DNA from: Novipirellula sp052161655
Lineage (GTDB): Bacteria; Planctomycetota; Planctomycetia; Pirellulales; Pirellulaceae
Assembly (NCBI RefSeq): GCF_052161655.1
Contig: NZ_CP197418.1
Span: forward strand, 10,292,001-10,356,000
Reading direction: 5' to 3'
DNA: 64,000 bases
This document shows positions 16,106 through 24,121 of this stretch, in pieces. Numbering within the stretch: the first letter of the stretch is position 1; each line of letters begins with the position of its first letter. The position numbers and the translations under genes are program-made. The notes below the pieces were generated by a model. The model had not been told where the DNA came from. It searched no databases and saw only the letters and a list, made by a program, of their open reading frames with translations.

Positions 16106-16702
16106 ATGAATCACCTCGGACACACAACCGCACTCCAAGAACGCCTGATTGACTTCAAATCCGGCGACATAAATGCCCGTGAAGCGATCATCGAACACAC
16201 CTGTGAGCGTCTCAGGCTTAGAACAAGGCAAATGCTTCGATCATTTCCATCCGTATCGAGGTGGTCGCAGACGGACGACGTTTTACAGAACGCCATGATT
16301 CGGCTTCACAAATCGCTGGCCCAAGTGAAGCCCGAATCGCCACGACAGTTCTATGGATTGGCAGCAACTCAGATACGAAGAGAATTGATCGATCTGGCCC
16401 GTCACTTTTCTGGGGCCGAAGGTGTCGGTGCAAATCACGACACAAATGACGGGGAGACAATCAAAAGATCAGCGGACACCAACTACGAACCTGAGACACT
16501 TGAGCGATGGTCAGAATTTCACTCGGCTGTCGAGCAGTTGCCGGAAGAGCAGCAAGCGGTTGTCGGGCTGGTTTTCTATGAAGGGATGAGCCAACCCGAA
16601 GCATCGAAAGTTCTTGGCGTTTCACTTGCGACTTTGAAACGACGTTGGCAAGCCGCACGGCTGCAACTCTCGGAACAACTGAAGTCGCACTGGATTGATT
16701 GA
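16106..16702 (+). CDS. ECF-type RNA polymerase sigma factor
   Basis: The 198-residue protein has sigma region 2 (TDDVLQNAMIRLHKSL, FYGLAATQIRRELIDLARH) and region 4 with helix-turn-helix (LPEEQQAVVGLVFYEGMSQPEASKVLGVSLATLKRRW). It matches the planctomycete ECF type that accompanies Ser/Thr kinases. The linker between the domains contains SADTNYE, encoded by an exact copy of the boundary motif (16470-16486), the only copy inside a coding region. The stop overlaps the kinase start (TGATG), so both are translated together; the kinase probably controls the sigma factor. Confidence 0.85.
   Translation: MNHLGHTTALQERLIDFKSGDINAREAIIEHTCERLRLRTRQMLRSFPSVSRWSQTDDVLQNAMIRLHKSLAQVKPESPRQFYGLAATQIRRELIDLARHFSGAEGVGANHDTNDGETIKRSADTNYEPETLERWSEFHSAVEQLPEEQQAVVGLVFYEGMSQPEASKVLGVSLATLKRRWQAARLQLSEQLKSHWID
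16470..16486 (+). repeat. Boundary motif copy 18, inside sigma factor gene
   Basis: CAGCGGACACCAACTAC, read in frame as SADTNY in the interdomain linker of the sigma factor. Confidence 0.8.
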
Positions 16703-18441
16703 TGGAAGATAGAGACGACATCATTTCTGACTTACTGCTTCGCTGGGAGGAATCCTTCGAGCATGGTGATGATGTTGCACCCACTGATCTGTGCAAAGAC
16801 CATCCCGAGCTACTCGATGAACTTCAGTCAAAGATCGATGACCTCAAAAAGATGTCATGGATGACCAAGGAAGATGATCTGGGTGACGATCAGCCTGACA
16901 AACTTCTGTCAAAGACTCTTGGCGATCGATACCGGATTGAATCGTTGATTGCTCAAGGTGGCTTTGGGCGAGTGTACAAAGCATTCGATCCAGAACTTGA
17001 GCGACATGTGGCAGTCAAAGTCCCACATCGGCATGACTCAAACGGGCAGGTTGATGCTCTGATCGAAGAGGCTCGTCGAGTTGCCAAACTGAGGCATCCG
17101 GGAATTGTCTCCGTTCACGATGTTGGCAGAGAAGACGGAACCTATTTCATCGTCAGCGAACTTATCGAGGGGCGGAATCTAAGCGAAGTCATCGCCAGCA
17201 GTCGTCCTACCGCCAAAAACGCCGTTCTGTTGGTCGCCGAAATCGCCAAGAATCTTGAATATGCACACAAAGCAGGGTTCGTTCATCGAGATATCAAACC
17301 AGCGAACATCTTGATTGATGAAAATGGTAAACCGCTCATCACCGACTTCGGAATTGCGTCAACACATGAAGCAGACGAAGTGACTGCGACAAGGGGCACA
17401 CTGCCGTACATGGCTCCAGAGCAAATCGCCAATGAAACTCAGTTGGTCAATCAACGTTGCGACATCTACTCGCTTGGTGTTGTGCTGTACGAACTGTTAA
17501 CGGGAGAGAGTCCATATTCAGCCAGAACGCCGGGAACATTACGGGAGCAGATTCTTTTCAGATCACCAAAAGCGATTGCCAACGAATCAGTGACGCCTTC
17601 AATCGAGGCTGTCTGCCTGAAGTGCCTTTCCAAGCATCCAGCAGATCGATTCGAGTCCGCTGAAGACTTTGCTGTAGCTCTTCGACAGAGCTTGCAAGAA
17701 TCAGCAGTTCCAAAGGTCATTCTGCCGAAATGGATCGGAATCATTGCTGTTGGAGTAGCTCTTGTGGCTGCTGGATACACGGCGGGGAAGTTCTTCAATT
17801 CGGCGAACACAGAGGCTGTTGATCCATCTGTTCAAGGTGGCATCACGTTTGACGGCACACGTCGGATTGTGACTCCAGTGATGAACTCGACTATCCCAAT
17901 TACGATTGAAGCTTGGGTTGCCCCAAGCGATGTGGACAATTCAGAAATTCAATTCATCGTTGGAAGCGACGTTCCGGGCCACTACGGTATCGGTATGGGA
18001 GTCGGCAAAGGTGGTCACCCAATGGCCGAAACCGTGCGTGGAGGTGCCGATGCCACGAGATACCACTTCCCGACGAATCGTTGGAGCCATCTCGCCGTCG
18101 TTTTTGGCTCCGATGAGACTCGGGTCTATTTGAATGGCAAGCTGGTAGCGACCTGTGATCCGACCAACCAGCCCGAGGTCGAGTCACAATTTGTGATCGG
18201 AAATCTCGGCAAGGATCAGGGCAACATGTGCTTCACCGGGAAACTGAGGGCCGTGAGGATCACTTCTGGAGAAACATTCGAGGGAGAATTTCTACCTGAC
18301 GAGAATTTCACGGCTGGAGACAACTCCGAGGCTCTGTTGATCTACGAAGGGAGCAGCTTTGGCGGCGACCAGATCAGAGATCTGAGTGAGAATGGAAACC
18401 ACGGAAGGTGGGACTCAATGGTGGCTAAAAAATCAGAGTAG
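16702..18441 (+). CDS. Membrane Ser/Thr protein kinase with LamG-like outer domain
   Basis: The 579-residue protein has a short N-terminal acidic domain, then a complete Hanks-type kinase domain: glycine loop GGFGRVYKAF near residue 90, AVKVP lysine, HRDIKPANI catalytic loop, DFGIAS and an APE motif. One membrane helix lies near 345-365 (IGIIAVGVALVAAGYTAG), followed by a concanavalin/LamG-like domain (WVAPSDVDN, YLNGKLVATCD, IGNLGKDQGN). The ATG overlaps the sigma stop. A ligand sensed outside could control the ECF sigma factor by phosphorylation; this is inferred from family knowledge and coupling. Confidence 0.88.
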   Translation: MEDRDDIISDLLLRWEESFEHGDDVAPTDLCKDHPELLDELQSKIDDLKKMSWMTKEDDLGDDQPDKLLSKTLGDRYRIESLIAQGGFGRVYKAFDPELERHVAVKVPHRHDSNGQVDALIEEARRVAKLRHPGIVSVHDVGREDGTYFIVSELIEGRNLSEVIASSRPTAKNAVLLVAEIAKNLEYAHKAGFVHRDIKPANILIDENGKPLITDFGIASTHEADEVTATRGTLPYMAPEQIANETQLVNQRCDIYSLGVVLYELLTGESPYSARTPGTLREQILFRSPKAIANESVTPSIEAVCLKCLSKHPADRFESAEDFAVALRQSLQESAVPKVILPKWIGIIAVGVALVAAGYTAGKFFNSANTEAVDPSVQGGITFDGTRRIVTPVMNSTIPITIEAWVAPSDVDNSEIQFIVGSDVPGHYGIGMGVGKGGHPMAETVRGGADATRYHFPTNRWSHLAVVFGSDETRVYLNGKLVATCDPTNQPEVESQFVIGNLGKDQGNMCFTGKLRAVRITSGETFEGEFLPDENFTAGDNSEALLIYEGSSFGGDQIRDLSENGNHGRWDSMVAKKSE

Positions 18442-18547
18442 AGGATTCACTGCACGAGCCAATGGATCTCTCAGTGTCGGAAATGTCGGATTCTGTGTCG
18501 GATTTGCGATTCTCAAATCGTCACAACTCTTGTAGTATCAGTGACTT

Positions 18548-18583
18548 GCGGCTTGCGAGTCTTGATTCCGTTATCCTCCACTC
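18548..18583 (+). other. Possible attachment-site remnant resembling a tRNA/tmRNA 3' end
   Basis: The string ending GATTCCGTTATCCTCCACT resembles a T arm plus acceptor strand, and sits just before a strong terminator, as at the 3' ends of tRNA or tmRNA genes used by integrases. No matching 5' half was found upstream, so it is not a complete tRNA. It may mark one end of the integrated accessory region. Confidence 0.3.
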
Positions 18584-18584
18584 T

Positions 18585-18616
18585 GGAAGCCGCTTGTGAT
18601 TTCACAAGCGGCTTTT
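18585..18616 (+). terminator. Strong intrinsic terminator
   Basis: GCCGCTTGTGA / TCACAAGCGGC stem with a short T loop, followed by six T residues. It would end plus-strand transcription from the sigma/kinase operon. Confidence 0.8.
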
Positions 18617-19051
18617 TTCGTGCGCCAATCTCCTTGAGCACCAACAACTTACGACATTCGCCGATCTGTAACCGACAGTGGGTACAAGTGCATGGGTCAG
18701 GAAATGGGGTGGATTTGGGTCAGATTTCGCGTCAGAGGCGTTAGGATGAAGCCCCTTTTGATTTTGTGTAACCAGCCAGCGATGGGGCGGCAGCTAGCAG
18801 TCTCTGGCAAGCTCATCGAGCAACGGCTGAAGCGTCGGACGTAGTTCAAGGATCGCTAACTTCAATGTTTCGAAACGGGGATCAAAATACCGGTTCGTGG
18901 CCGACGTGCGAGACACTTTGGATGTCATGCTAGACGCCACCGACAACCATTCCAACTCCCGGCAGCACGGCCACTCGCAGATAGTTGGGAATGACATAGC
19001 CCAACACTCTCGCAGGGGCTTTGCGAATCGCAGGAAACTCTTGTTCCGAAT

Positions 19052-19588
19052 TTACCACATTCCCTCCTTCTCCAGATCGATTCCCCAGTCGTCCAGTACA
19101 AAAGTTGGAACGACTCGAAAGCTCGCCCGACCATCAGCCCACTTGATTGTCTCTGGTCGTTTGGCAAACTCGGTGCATAGACGGCTCGGATGTGGCATGA
19201 TCCCGACTCGGCCAAGGTCAAGACGATCCGAGTCCCAGCAAGTTTGAATTGTCGCGTCGGGATGATCCCGTTCGTGGGTGTGCCCTTCGCAGGCACGGTA
19301 CAACAGCCTGAACTCGTGATCGTCCAATTCGAACAGGTCACCCCGCAGTTCAACGGCGAACTCGGCAGCCCGTGGCCCATGCTCTGGATCAGTGACTTCG
19401 TTGATTCTGCGTGAGTCGTGAAGTACAGCAAACAGTGACACGACTTCGACGTTGGCTCCAGTTACTTCGGCCAGTTTCAGCCCATTTCCGAGGACTCTGG
19501 CCCAATGCGCAACGCCATGATCACCGCCCAGTGGAAGGGAGTAATCTCGAAGGACGGCTTGGAGGATTGGCTTCAGCTTCATGTACAT
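19052..19588 (-). CDS. HD-domain phosphohydrolase-like protein
   Basis: The 178-residue protein carries HGVAHWARV near residue 25 and LHDSRR near residue 57, the first H and the HD pair of an HD-type metal site, and a later GHTHERD that can supply further ligands. This fits a small uncharacterised HD phosphohydrolase. The substrate may be a nucleotide or RNA end, but nothing here decides. It is the leftmost gene of the minus-strand series that leads into the cassette array; no attC-like palindrome lies between it and the next gene. Confidence 0.65.
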   Translation of the reverse strand: MYMKLKPILQAVLRDYSLPLGGDHGVAHWARVLGNGLKLAEVTGANVEVVSLFAVLHDSRRINEVTDPEHGPRAAEFAVELRGDLFELDDHEFRLLYRACEGHTHERDHPDATIQTCWDSDRLDLGRVGIMPHPSRLCTEFAKRPETIKWADGRASFRVVPTFVLDDWGIDLEKEGMW

Positions 19589-19662
19589 ACTTAGAAATCG
19601 CTTTGATCTGACTCATCTAATTTCTTCAGCTTTCGCATACAACTCTGCCGGTGTTTTCCCTG

Positions 19663-20304
19663 TCATGTCGAAGAATCCATCACCTGTCTGAACGCCTCAA
19701 GGAAGGTTTCCGCCTGTTGTGCGCCGGACAACGTGATCTGCTGGTCAATAATGAAAAATGGAACCCCTGTGACCCCATATCGCTGTGACATTTCTCTGGC
19801 GTTTGAGATGATATCCATTCCATCATCACTGTTCAGCATAGTGTCGGCAGCTTGCCGGTCCAGTCCGGCTTCAGCAGTCACGTCAATCAGTCTCTGTCGC
19901 TTGCTGATGTCCTTGCCCTCTGTGAAATAAGCTCGGAACAGTGCCTCAACAACCGCATCTTGACAACCATTCTGATCGGCAAGCCAGACGAGCCGGTGAG
20001 CATCAACTGTGTTTGGCGTTGTTTCAGATTTATCGAAGGCGAAATGTATCCCTTCGGATTCCCCAACAGCAATAACTTGAGCATCCAGTTCCATTGAGCG
20101 TTCCCAACTGCCGAATTTTCTGGTGCGATATACTTTGCGACTGATGCCTTCTTTCGGCATCGTTGGGTTGAGCTCGAACGGATGCCAGTGAACCTGCACG
20201 TCGTGCTGACCATCGAGAGCAGCAATCGCCTTCTCAAGCCGTCGCTTGCCGATGTAGCACCATGGGCAGATGACATCCGAAACCACGTCAACAGCTAGAT
20301 TCAT
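19663..20304 (-). CDS. DsbA/FrnE-like thioredoxin-fold oxidoreductase
   Basis: The 213-residue protein begins VDVVSDVICPWCYIGKRRLEKA, with the CPWC active site of the FrnE subgroup of DsbA proteins, has the helical insert, and ends with the GVTGVPFFIID cis-proline loop. AAGGAG precedes the ATG at 20304. FrnE-like proteins are cytoplasmic disulfide oxidoreductases linked to oxidative stress. The gene is followed by no clear recombination site but preceded by the first attC-like palindrome at 20355. Confidence 0.88.
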   Translation of the reverse strand: MNLAVDVVSDVICPWCYIGKRRLEKAIAALDGQHDVQVHWHPFELNPTMPKEGISRKVYRTRKFGSWERSMELDAQVIAVGESEGIHFAFDKSETTPNTVDAHRLVWLADQNGCQDAVVEALFRAYFTEGKDISKRQRLIDVTAEAGLDRQAADTMLNSDDGMDIISNAREMSQRYGVTGVPFFIIDQQITLSGAQQAETFLEAFRQVMDSST

Positions 20305-20354
20305 TGCAACTCCTTGTGATTAACAGTGGTGTGTTTCTGTTGTCATACCTGCTC

Positions 20355-20452
20355 AACGGCTAACGTTGGAATTCACGGTGGTGGCGGGATTTGATCAACC
20401 ACTTCGAAACGCGCGGCCACCGCCACTCCAGTGCGACCATCTGGGTCTCCGT
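20355..20452 (-). repeat. attC-like site 1
   Basis: Imperfect palindrome: GGTGGTGGCGG and GGCCACCGCC arms around a TTGATC...CCACTTCGAAACGC loop. Near-identical to the site at 28578. It follows the YfeS-like gene on the minus strand. Confidence 0.7.
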
Positions 20453-20462
20453 CATTTTTGGA

Positions 20463-20900
20463 TCAAGCGTCCCGAACAACGCGTTCGATCGCGTCCAGTG
20501 CGGTTGAGTCGAATTGCCCCGCTCCTGGAACCCGCTGTCGCTGGATAGCAATCTTGAGGAACGGCTTAGCGTCGTTGTCGATGGTTCCTTCGTCCATTAG
20601 TTGGCCGAGTCCAGTGGCGATGATTGTGGCATCAAGCGTAAAGGAATCCCAATCGTCCGATTCGTAGGCGAGGGCGTAATCGGAAAGTTCGCCGTTCAGA
20701 ATCCAGGCGAAGCAATCCGAAAGTGAGACATTTTGGTTCTCTTCTCGCCAGGATCGCCATTCGTAGTACGCTACGCTACCTTCATCGCTTCCAAACGGCG
20801 CGGATTCGTCAACGCAGTCCCAGAACAGCGGTTCGGTCATCAGTTCGCGAGCACGTGGATGTGCGATCTCTGGTTCGTTGAACGGGTCGTGTTCGGTCAT
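20463..20900 (-). CDS. YfeS-like cassette protein
   Basis: The ATG at 20900 follows GAAGAGATC and lies 11 bp inside attC-like site 2, as expected for a cassette gene; a longer frame to 20963 runs through the palindrome and is rejected. The 145-residue protein contains AHPRARELMTEPLFWDC and DESAPFGSDEGSVAYYEWRSWR, the hallmark of the E. coli YfeS family, and a tail (LDAIERVVRDA). Function of the family is unknown. Confidence 0.75.
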   Translation of the reverse strand: MTEHDPFNEPEIAHPRARELMTEPLFWDCVDESAPFGSDEGSVAYYEWRSWREENQNVSLSDCFAWILNGELSDYALAYESDDWDSFTLDATIIATGLGQLMDEGTIDNDAKPFLKIAIQRQRVPGAGQFDSTALDAIERVVRDA

Positions 20901-20910
20901 GATCTCTTCA

Positions 20911-21010
20911 GTCGGATAACGGCTGAATTCACCGAGAACGCGCAGAAGACGTTGTGATGACAAAGTCGCCGTACTCGCGTTCTGCAGTGCAATTCATGGT
21001 TCGTCGGTAT
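20911..21010 (-). repeat. attC-like site 2
   Basis: Contains CGGATAACGG at one end, ATTCATGGTTCG at the other, and GAACGCG...CGCGTTC inner arms. It separates the YfeS-like gene from the next cassette. Confidence 0.7.
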
Positions 21011-21051
21011 GTTTACGACGGATGTTCGGCGACCATCGCCGGCAACTGATT

Positions 21052-21543
21052 TCAGCCTACCACATCTCGATCCGCCGTCGTAACGGAATCAGTGCCCGCC
21101 TGTGGTAGACTCTTGGCGAAATGCAAAAGCACGATCCACACCAACGGAACGCAGACGGTCCAGAAAGGCTGCAGCATATGAACGGTCAAATACGGGTTAC
21201 CATCGTTATCGCCAGTAAATCCGATCAACGCTGAAACCAATCCGAAGCACGCAACAATGCCCATCGTCCGCGCGATCCCGCGCAAGCAGACCGGGACGGG
21301 AGCAACATTTCGCGTCACCAACGGCGGAACCGCGTATTTCAGAGCACCAAGGTAGAACAATCCGATGATCGGCCATCCGTAGTACGGCAGCATTATGTTC
21401 GCAAATGTCGATGAAACGAACATCGCGATTGCGACGATGAACGCAAGTATCGCGAATACGATAAACGCAATCAGAAGCACCCGTTGGTGCAAAGTTGGTT
21501 GAGTATGGGGAGATATGGGTGTGTCGATCACAATGTTTGCCAT
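21052..21543 (-). CDS. Cassette membrane protein
   Basis: The 163-residue protein has four predicted membrane segments (LLIAFIVFAILAFIVAIAMFV, YGWPIIGLFYLGALKY, MGIVACFGLVSALIGF, FWTVCVPLVWIVLLHF). No family recognised. It is bounded by attC-like sites 2 and 3 on both sides, so it is a one-gene cassette. Confidence 0.7.
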   Translation of the reverse strand: MANIVIDTPISPHTQPTLHQRVLLIAFIVFAILAFIVAIAMFVSSTFANIMLPYYGWPIIGLFYLGALKYAVPPLVTRNVAPVPVCLRGIARTMGIVACFGLVSALIGFTGDNDGNPYLTVHMLQPFWTVCVPLVWIVLLHFAKSLPQAGTDSVTTADRDVVG

Positions 21544-21561
21544 GTCGAGCGACTTTAGTCC

Positions 21562-21668
21562 GGCGAACGTTGAGCGTAATCGGGTGGCGACGTTACGCTG
21601 TCAATTCTGATTCGCCCGGATTCGCCGCTCCGGTTCACACAAATGTTCTGCAACCAATGTTAAACGCT
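21562..21668 (-). repeat. attC-like site 3
   Basis: GGCGAACGTTGAGCG... and ...CAATGTTAAACGC ends with inner arms GGGTGGCGA / TTCGCCGCTC. It lies 4 bp after the stop of the cytochrome-like gene. Confidence 0.65.
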
Positions 21669-21671
21669 ACT

Positions 21672-22982
21672 TCACTTCGCCAACAGACCTTGCAATAGCC
21701 CCCACGAATACATGCCGCGTTTGATCTTTATGGTAGCGGCACCAATCTGTTCGGGAACGGCGGGCGAGAAGCGGGGAGGGACGAGGCGTCTGCTCTGAAA
21801 CAACTCGAAACGACTATTGACCGAATGAATCCCCGCACCAAGATGACACCCGGTACACGAATGGAGTCGCGGGACCTTCGCCCCCCGCGGTGGATTTTCG
21901 ATCTTGTCGCCCGATTGAAATGTCGTTGTGTAATGAATCTCCTCGGCGGCAATCGGCCTCATCGGCACATTTCCCCGCATCATCTCTCGCGGCTGCATCA
22001 CGAACTCGGAAAAAGCCTGGCTCGGCAGCCCAATCGCCGGGTTGTTTCGTCGTGCGTCAAGATCGACATTCAGATAAACACGCAACTGAACTCGATGCAC
22101 CAACGGGCTAAGAGTGAGTTTCCCCGAATCATTGATCAGCAATGCCTGCTCGACAATCGCGAACTGTGTGCCGACCGGAAATTGAGGCGTCAATGGATTG
22201 TCGTGAAAATCCAGATCCCTGAATGCCGGATGCCCCGGGATTTGAGTGTAGGGAGCCTGCTTCCCGGAAATCCAGGGCGTACGCAGCGCCGCCAGCTCGG
22301 CGACGTACTTGAGCGCAGCAGCTCGACCCTCTGGCAATCGTATCAAAACGTGAAAGGCCGAACGAGCGGCAACACTTTCTGTATGAACAATTGCCGGAAC
22401 GGAATGATCTACCTTCGACAGGCAGACCCAAGGCCCGTCATCCTCAAGAATGTCCTTCGGAAGGAACGGCTGTTTCGATTCATCAGCATTGTAATTCGTT
22501 GAGAATTTTTCCGTAGCGGCCGTCGCAGTCAACGGATTCGGCAAGCTCTGTATCTCAGCATCAGATAGAGCGAGCTTTCCTATTGCGACAGCCAACTCGC
22601 TCTGCATCTTGCGGAGCTTCGACGGCAGCACACGCGGATCATCGGCCGTCGACAGCCCCGGTTGCGTCGTCCAGTCGAACACAGTCCACAAATGGTGTTG
22701 AAGAATCGCTCGGTTGAGCGTCGGATAGGCTTCGATCTGATCGCGAGGCAGGGCGTTAAATTCGGCCAACGATTGCAAAAGTCTTGCGAGAGTGCCATCG
22801 GACACCAGGTATCTGGATTCCTTCCAAAGAAGCGGCGAAACAAGATCCGCAAAGGCGGGGTCATCCGTTGATGTGCGCACCATGATGACATCGTACAAGG
22901 CATCGTAAGGATCGGGCCTTACGTCTGCGATGCAGACAGTGCCGAAAGCGGCGACCAACAAGGCAGCAAAGATGGGTCGCAT
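21672..22982 (-). CDS. Secreted mono-haem c-type protein, cassette gene
   Basis: Starting at the ATG at 22982, the 436-residue protein has a signal peptide (MRPIFAALLVAAFGTVCIADV) and a single haem-binding motif CTGCH near residue 385 (LHSCTGCHLGAGIHS). The rest is an uncharacterised globular domain. The upstream extension of the frame to 23093 runs through attC-like site 4 and is not used. A periplasmic electron-transfer or peroxidase-like role is possible. It is the longest gene in the cassette array. Confidence 0.7.
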   Translation of the reverse strand: MRPIFAALLVAAFGTVCIADVRPDPYDALYDVIMVRTSTDDPAFADLVSPLLWKESRYLVSDGTLARLLQSLAEFNALPRDQIEAYPTLNRAILQHHLWTVFDWTTQPGLSTADDPRVLPSKLRKMQSELAVAIGKLALSDAEIQSLPNPLTATAATEKFSTNYNADESKQPFLPKDILEDDGPWVCLSKVDHSVPAIVHTESVAARSAFHVLIRLPEGRAAALKYVAELAALRTPWISGKQAPYTQIPGHPAFRDLDFHDNPLTPQFPVGTQFAIVEQALLINDSGKLTLSPLVHRVQLRVYLNVDLDARRNNPAIGLPSQAFSEFVMQPREMMRGNVPMRPIAAEEIHYTTTFQSGDKIENPPRGAKVPRLHSCTGCHLGAGIHSVNSRFELFQSRRLVPPRFSPAVPEQIGAATIKIKRGMYSWGLLQGLLAK

Positions 22983-22998
22983 AGGTATCTCGTTGATT

Positions 22999-23092
22999 GC
23001 AGAACGGCACGCGTCACCGGGTACGCACGAAAGATTCTCAATTGTAAAACCGCCCGACTCACGCACTCCGGTGCACGCGAATGTTACCCGCA
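22999..23092 (-). repeat. attC-like site 4
   Basis: GCAGAACGGCACGCG... and ...TGCACGCGAATGTTACCCGC ends; inner arms GGGTACGCAC / CACGCACTCC. It lies between the cytochrome-like and the 23119 cassette genes. Confidence 0.7.
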
Positions 23093-23118
23093 ATTATAGT
23101 GTGGGGGCACACCCATAT

Positions 23119-23430
23119 TCAGTCATCAAGGCCGTCAACCGAATAGTCGTCACAGTCGAAGCACGCAAAAGGGTTGTCTTCATCCCAAATTTGGACGTCG
23201 TAGCGACCGAAATCAAGTTGCGAGCCGAAAAGATTGCGATCTGCGATACGTATTCGATCAAGTTCCTCGAACAAGCCAGCCAACGAAGCAATTGGCGACG
23301 GATTGCCAAAGGTGAATGTGGCGATGTTGCCTTGGTGTTCAACAATCACTTTCACAACGCGAGGACGAGCGTTGACAGTTACGGATTTAATCTCGAGCTC
23401 AAACGGTGACTCGTAGCAGTATTCTTTCAT
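23119..23430 (-). CDS. Cassette hypothetical protein
   Basis: The ATG at 23430 gives 103 residues; a GTG 15 bp upstream is an alternative. The protein is acidic with a beta-rich N-terminal half (SPFELEIKSVTVNARPRVVKVIVEHQG) and an acidic C-terminus with FACFDCDDYSVDGLDD. Size and charge resemble immunity proteins, but no family was recognised. Confidence 0.6.
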   Translation of the reverse strand: MKEYCYESPFELEIKSVTVNARPRVVKVIVEHQGNIATFTFGNPSPIASLAGLFEELDRIRIADRNLFGSQLDFGRYDVQIWDEDNPFACFDCDDYSVDGLDD

Positions 23431-23472
23431 GTGAGCGGATGACACGTTGGAAGTTTGAGAATGTCTAGCCCA

Positions 23473-23570
23473 GTCGGTTAACGGTACGGTTCAGCGGGGC
23501 CGCGCGAACGACTCACCACTTCAAAAACGTCAACTCGCGACCTCCGACGCAACCGCTGGTTCGCCGCAAG
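23473..23570 (-). repeat. attC-like site 5
   Basis: GTCGGTTAACGGTACGG... and ...AACCGCTGGTTCGCCGC ends; the palindrome includes GAACGACTCACCACTTC as in site 10. Confidence 0.65.
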
Positions 23571-23631
23571 ATCCGACGCATGGAAGAGTCGTGAGCAATA
23601 CAAAGGATAGTCTAGCAGACAACCGACGACA

Positions 23632-24000
23632 TCACGGATGATTAAGATGGCTCTCCCATGCAACAACCGCCTCATCAATCGACGTGACCCACTTTCCGGG
23701 CGGGACAACAAAAAAACGGGACGGATCGGGTTGCGCATCCGCTTCGATCGTGGCGTATGAATAGTCGGGAGCGACGGTCTTCTTGACCGTGGAGATGCTG
23801 AGTGATTGTCCACCGGACATCGGAATGGAAATCGATTCAGGACGGTTCGGCAGCCGCTTAACCTCGGATGCCCAAGTGCGAAGCTTCTGCATTTGTGAAA
23901 AGTACCGAACCTGACGGTAGGCATACGGGCCAAATGCGAATGCAAATGCTATTACGATTACGACCGTCATCAGTCGCCTAAGTGAGAATCGCCTTTGCAT
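23632..24000 (-). CDS. Cassette membrane-anchored protein (RFSLRRL type)
   Basis: The ATG at 24000 gives 122 residues. MQRRFSLRRLMTVVIVIAFA is the planctomycete-type N-terminal anchor (RFSLRxL then a hydrophobic helix), followed by a short outer domain. The start is just inside attC-like site 6. Function unknown; a longer frame to 24063 crosses the palindrome and is rejected. Confidence 0.6.
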   Translation of the reverse strand: MQRRFSLRRLMTVVIVIAFAFAFGPYAYRQVRYFSQMQKLRTWASEVKRLPNRPESISIPMSGGQSLSISTVKKTVAPDYSYATIEADAQPDPSRFFVVPPGKWVTSIDEAVVAWESHLNHP

Positions 24001-24017
24001 CCTGTTCGACTTTTCTA

Positions 24018-24113
24018 GTTGGCGAACGCCACCGATCACGGGGCGGCGACGAGAAATTCTCATTTGTTAAAAACGCGACTTCGCCGCTCCCGTGCATCGG
24101 AATGGTTATCCGT
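24018..24113 (-). repeat. attC-like site 6
   Basis: GTTGGCGAACGCCACC... and ...GGAATGGTTATCCGTC ends; inner arms GGGGCGGCGA / TTCGCCGCTCCCG. Confidence 0.75.
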
Positions 24114-24121
24114 CAGCTTTG

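Larger units (their letters stand above)
18442..19051. other. Gene-poor stretch, likely right edge of the accessory region
   Basis: Contains an att/tRNA-3'-end-like segment (18548-18583), an intrinsic terminator (18585-18616), and small minus-strand frames. One, overlapping the HD gene end (GTG at about 19055, ...APARVLGYVIPNYLRVAVLP), and another ending at 18794 (...FDPRFETLKLAILELRPT) look like fragments of lost genes. No boundary motif occurs from here to the right. Confidence 0.4.

Noticed and set aside
18530..18590. Complete tRNA gene
   Set aside because: Only a T-arm/acceptor-like 3' half is visible; no matching 5' acceptor strand or anticodon arm.
22798..22812. CGGACACCAGGTAT as another boundary motif
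   Set aside because: It lies antisense to direction and inside a coding region, lacks CTAC and matches chance expectation for an 8-bp core.
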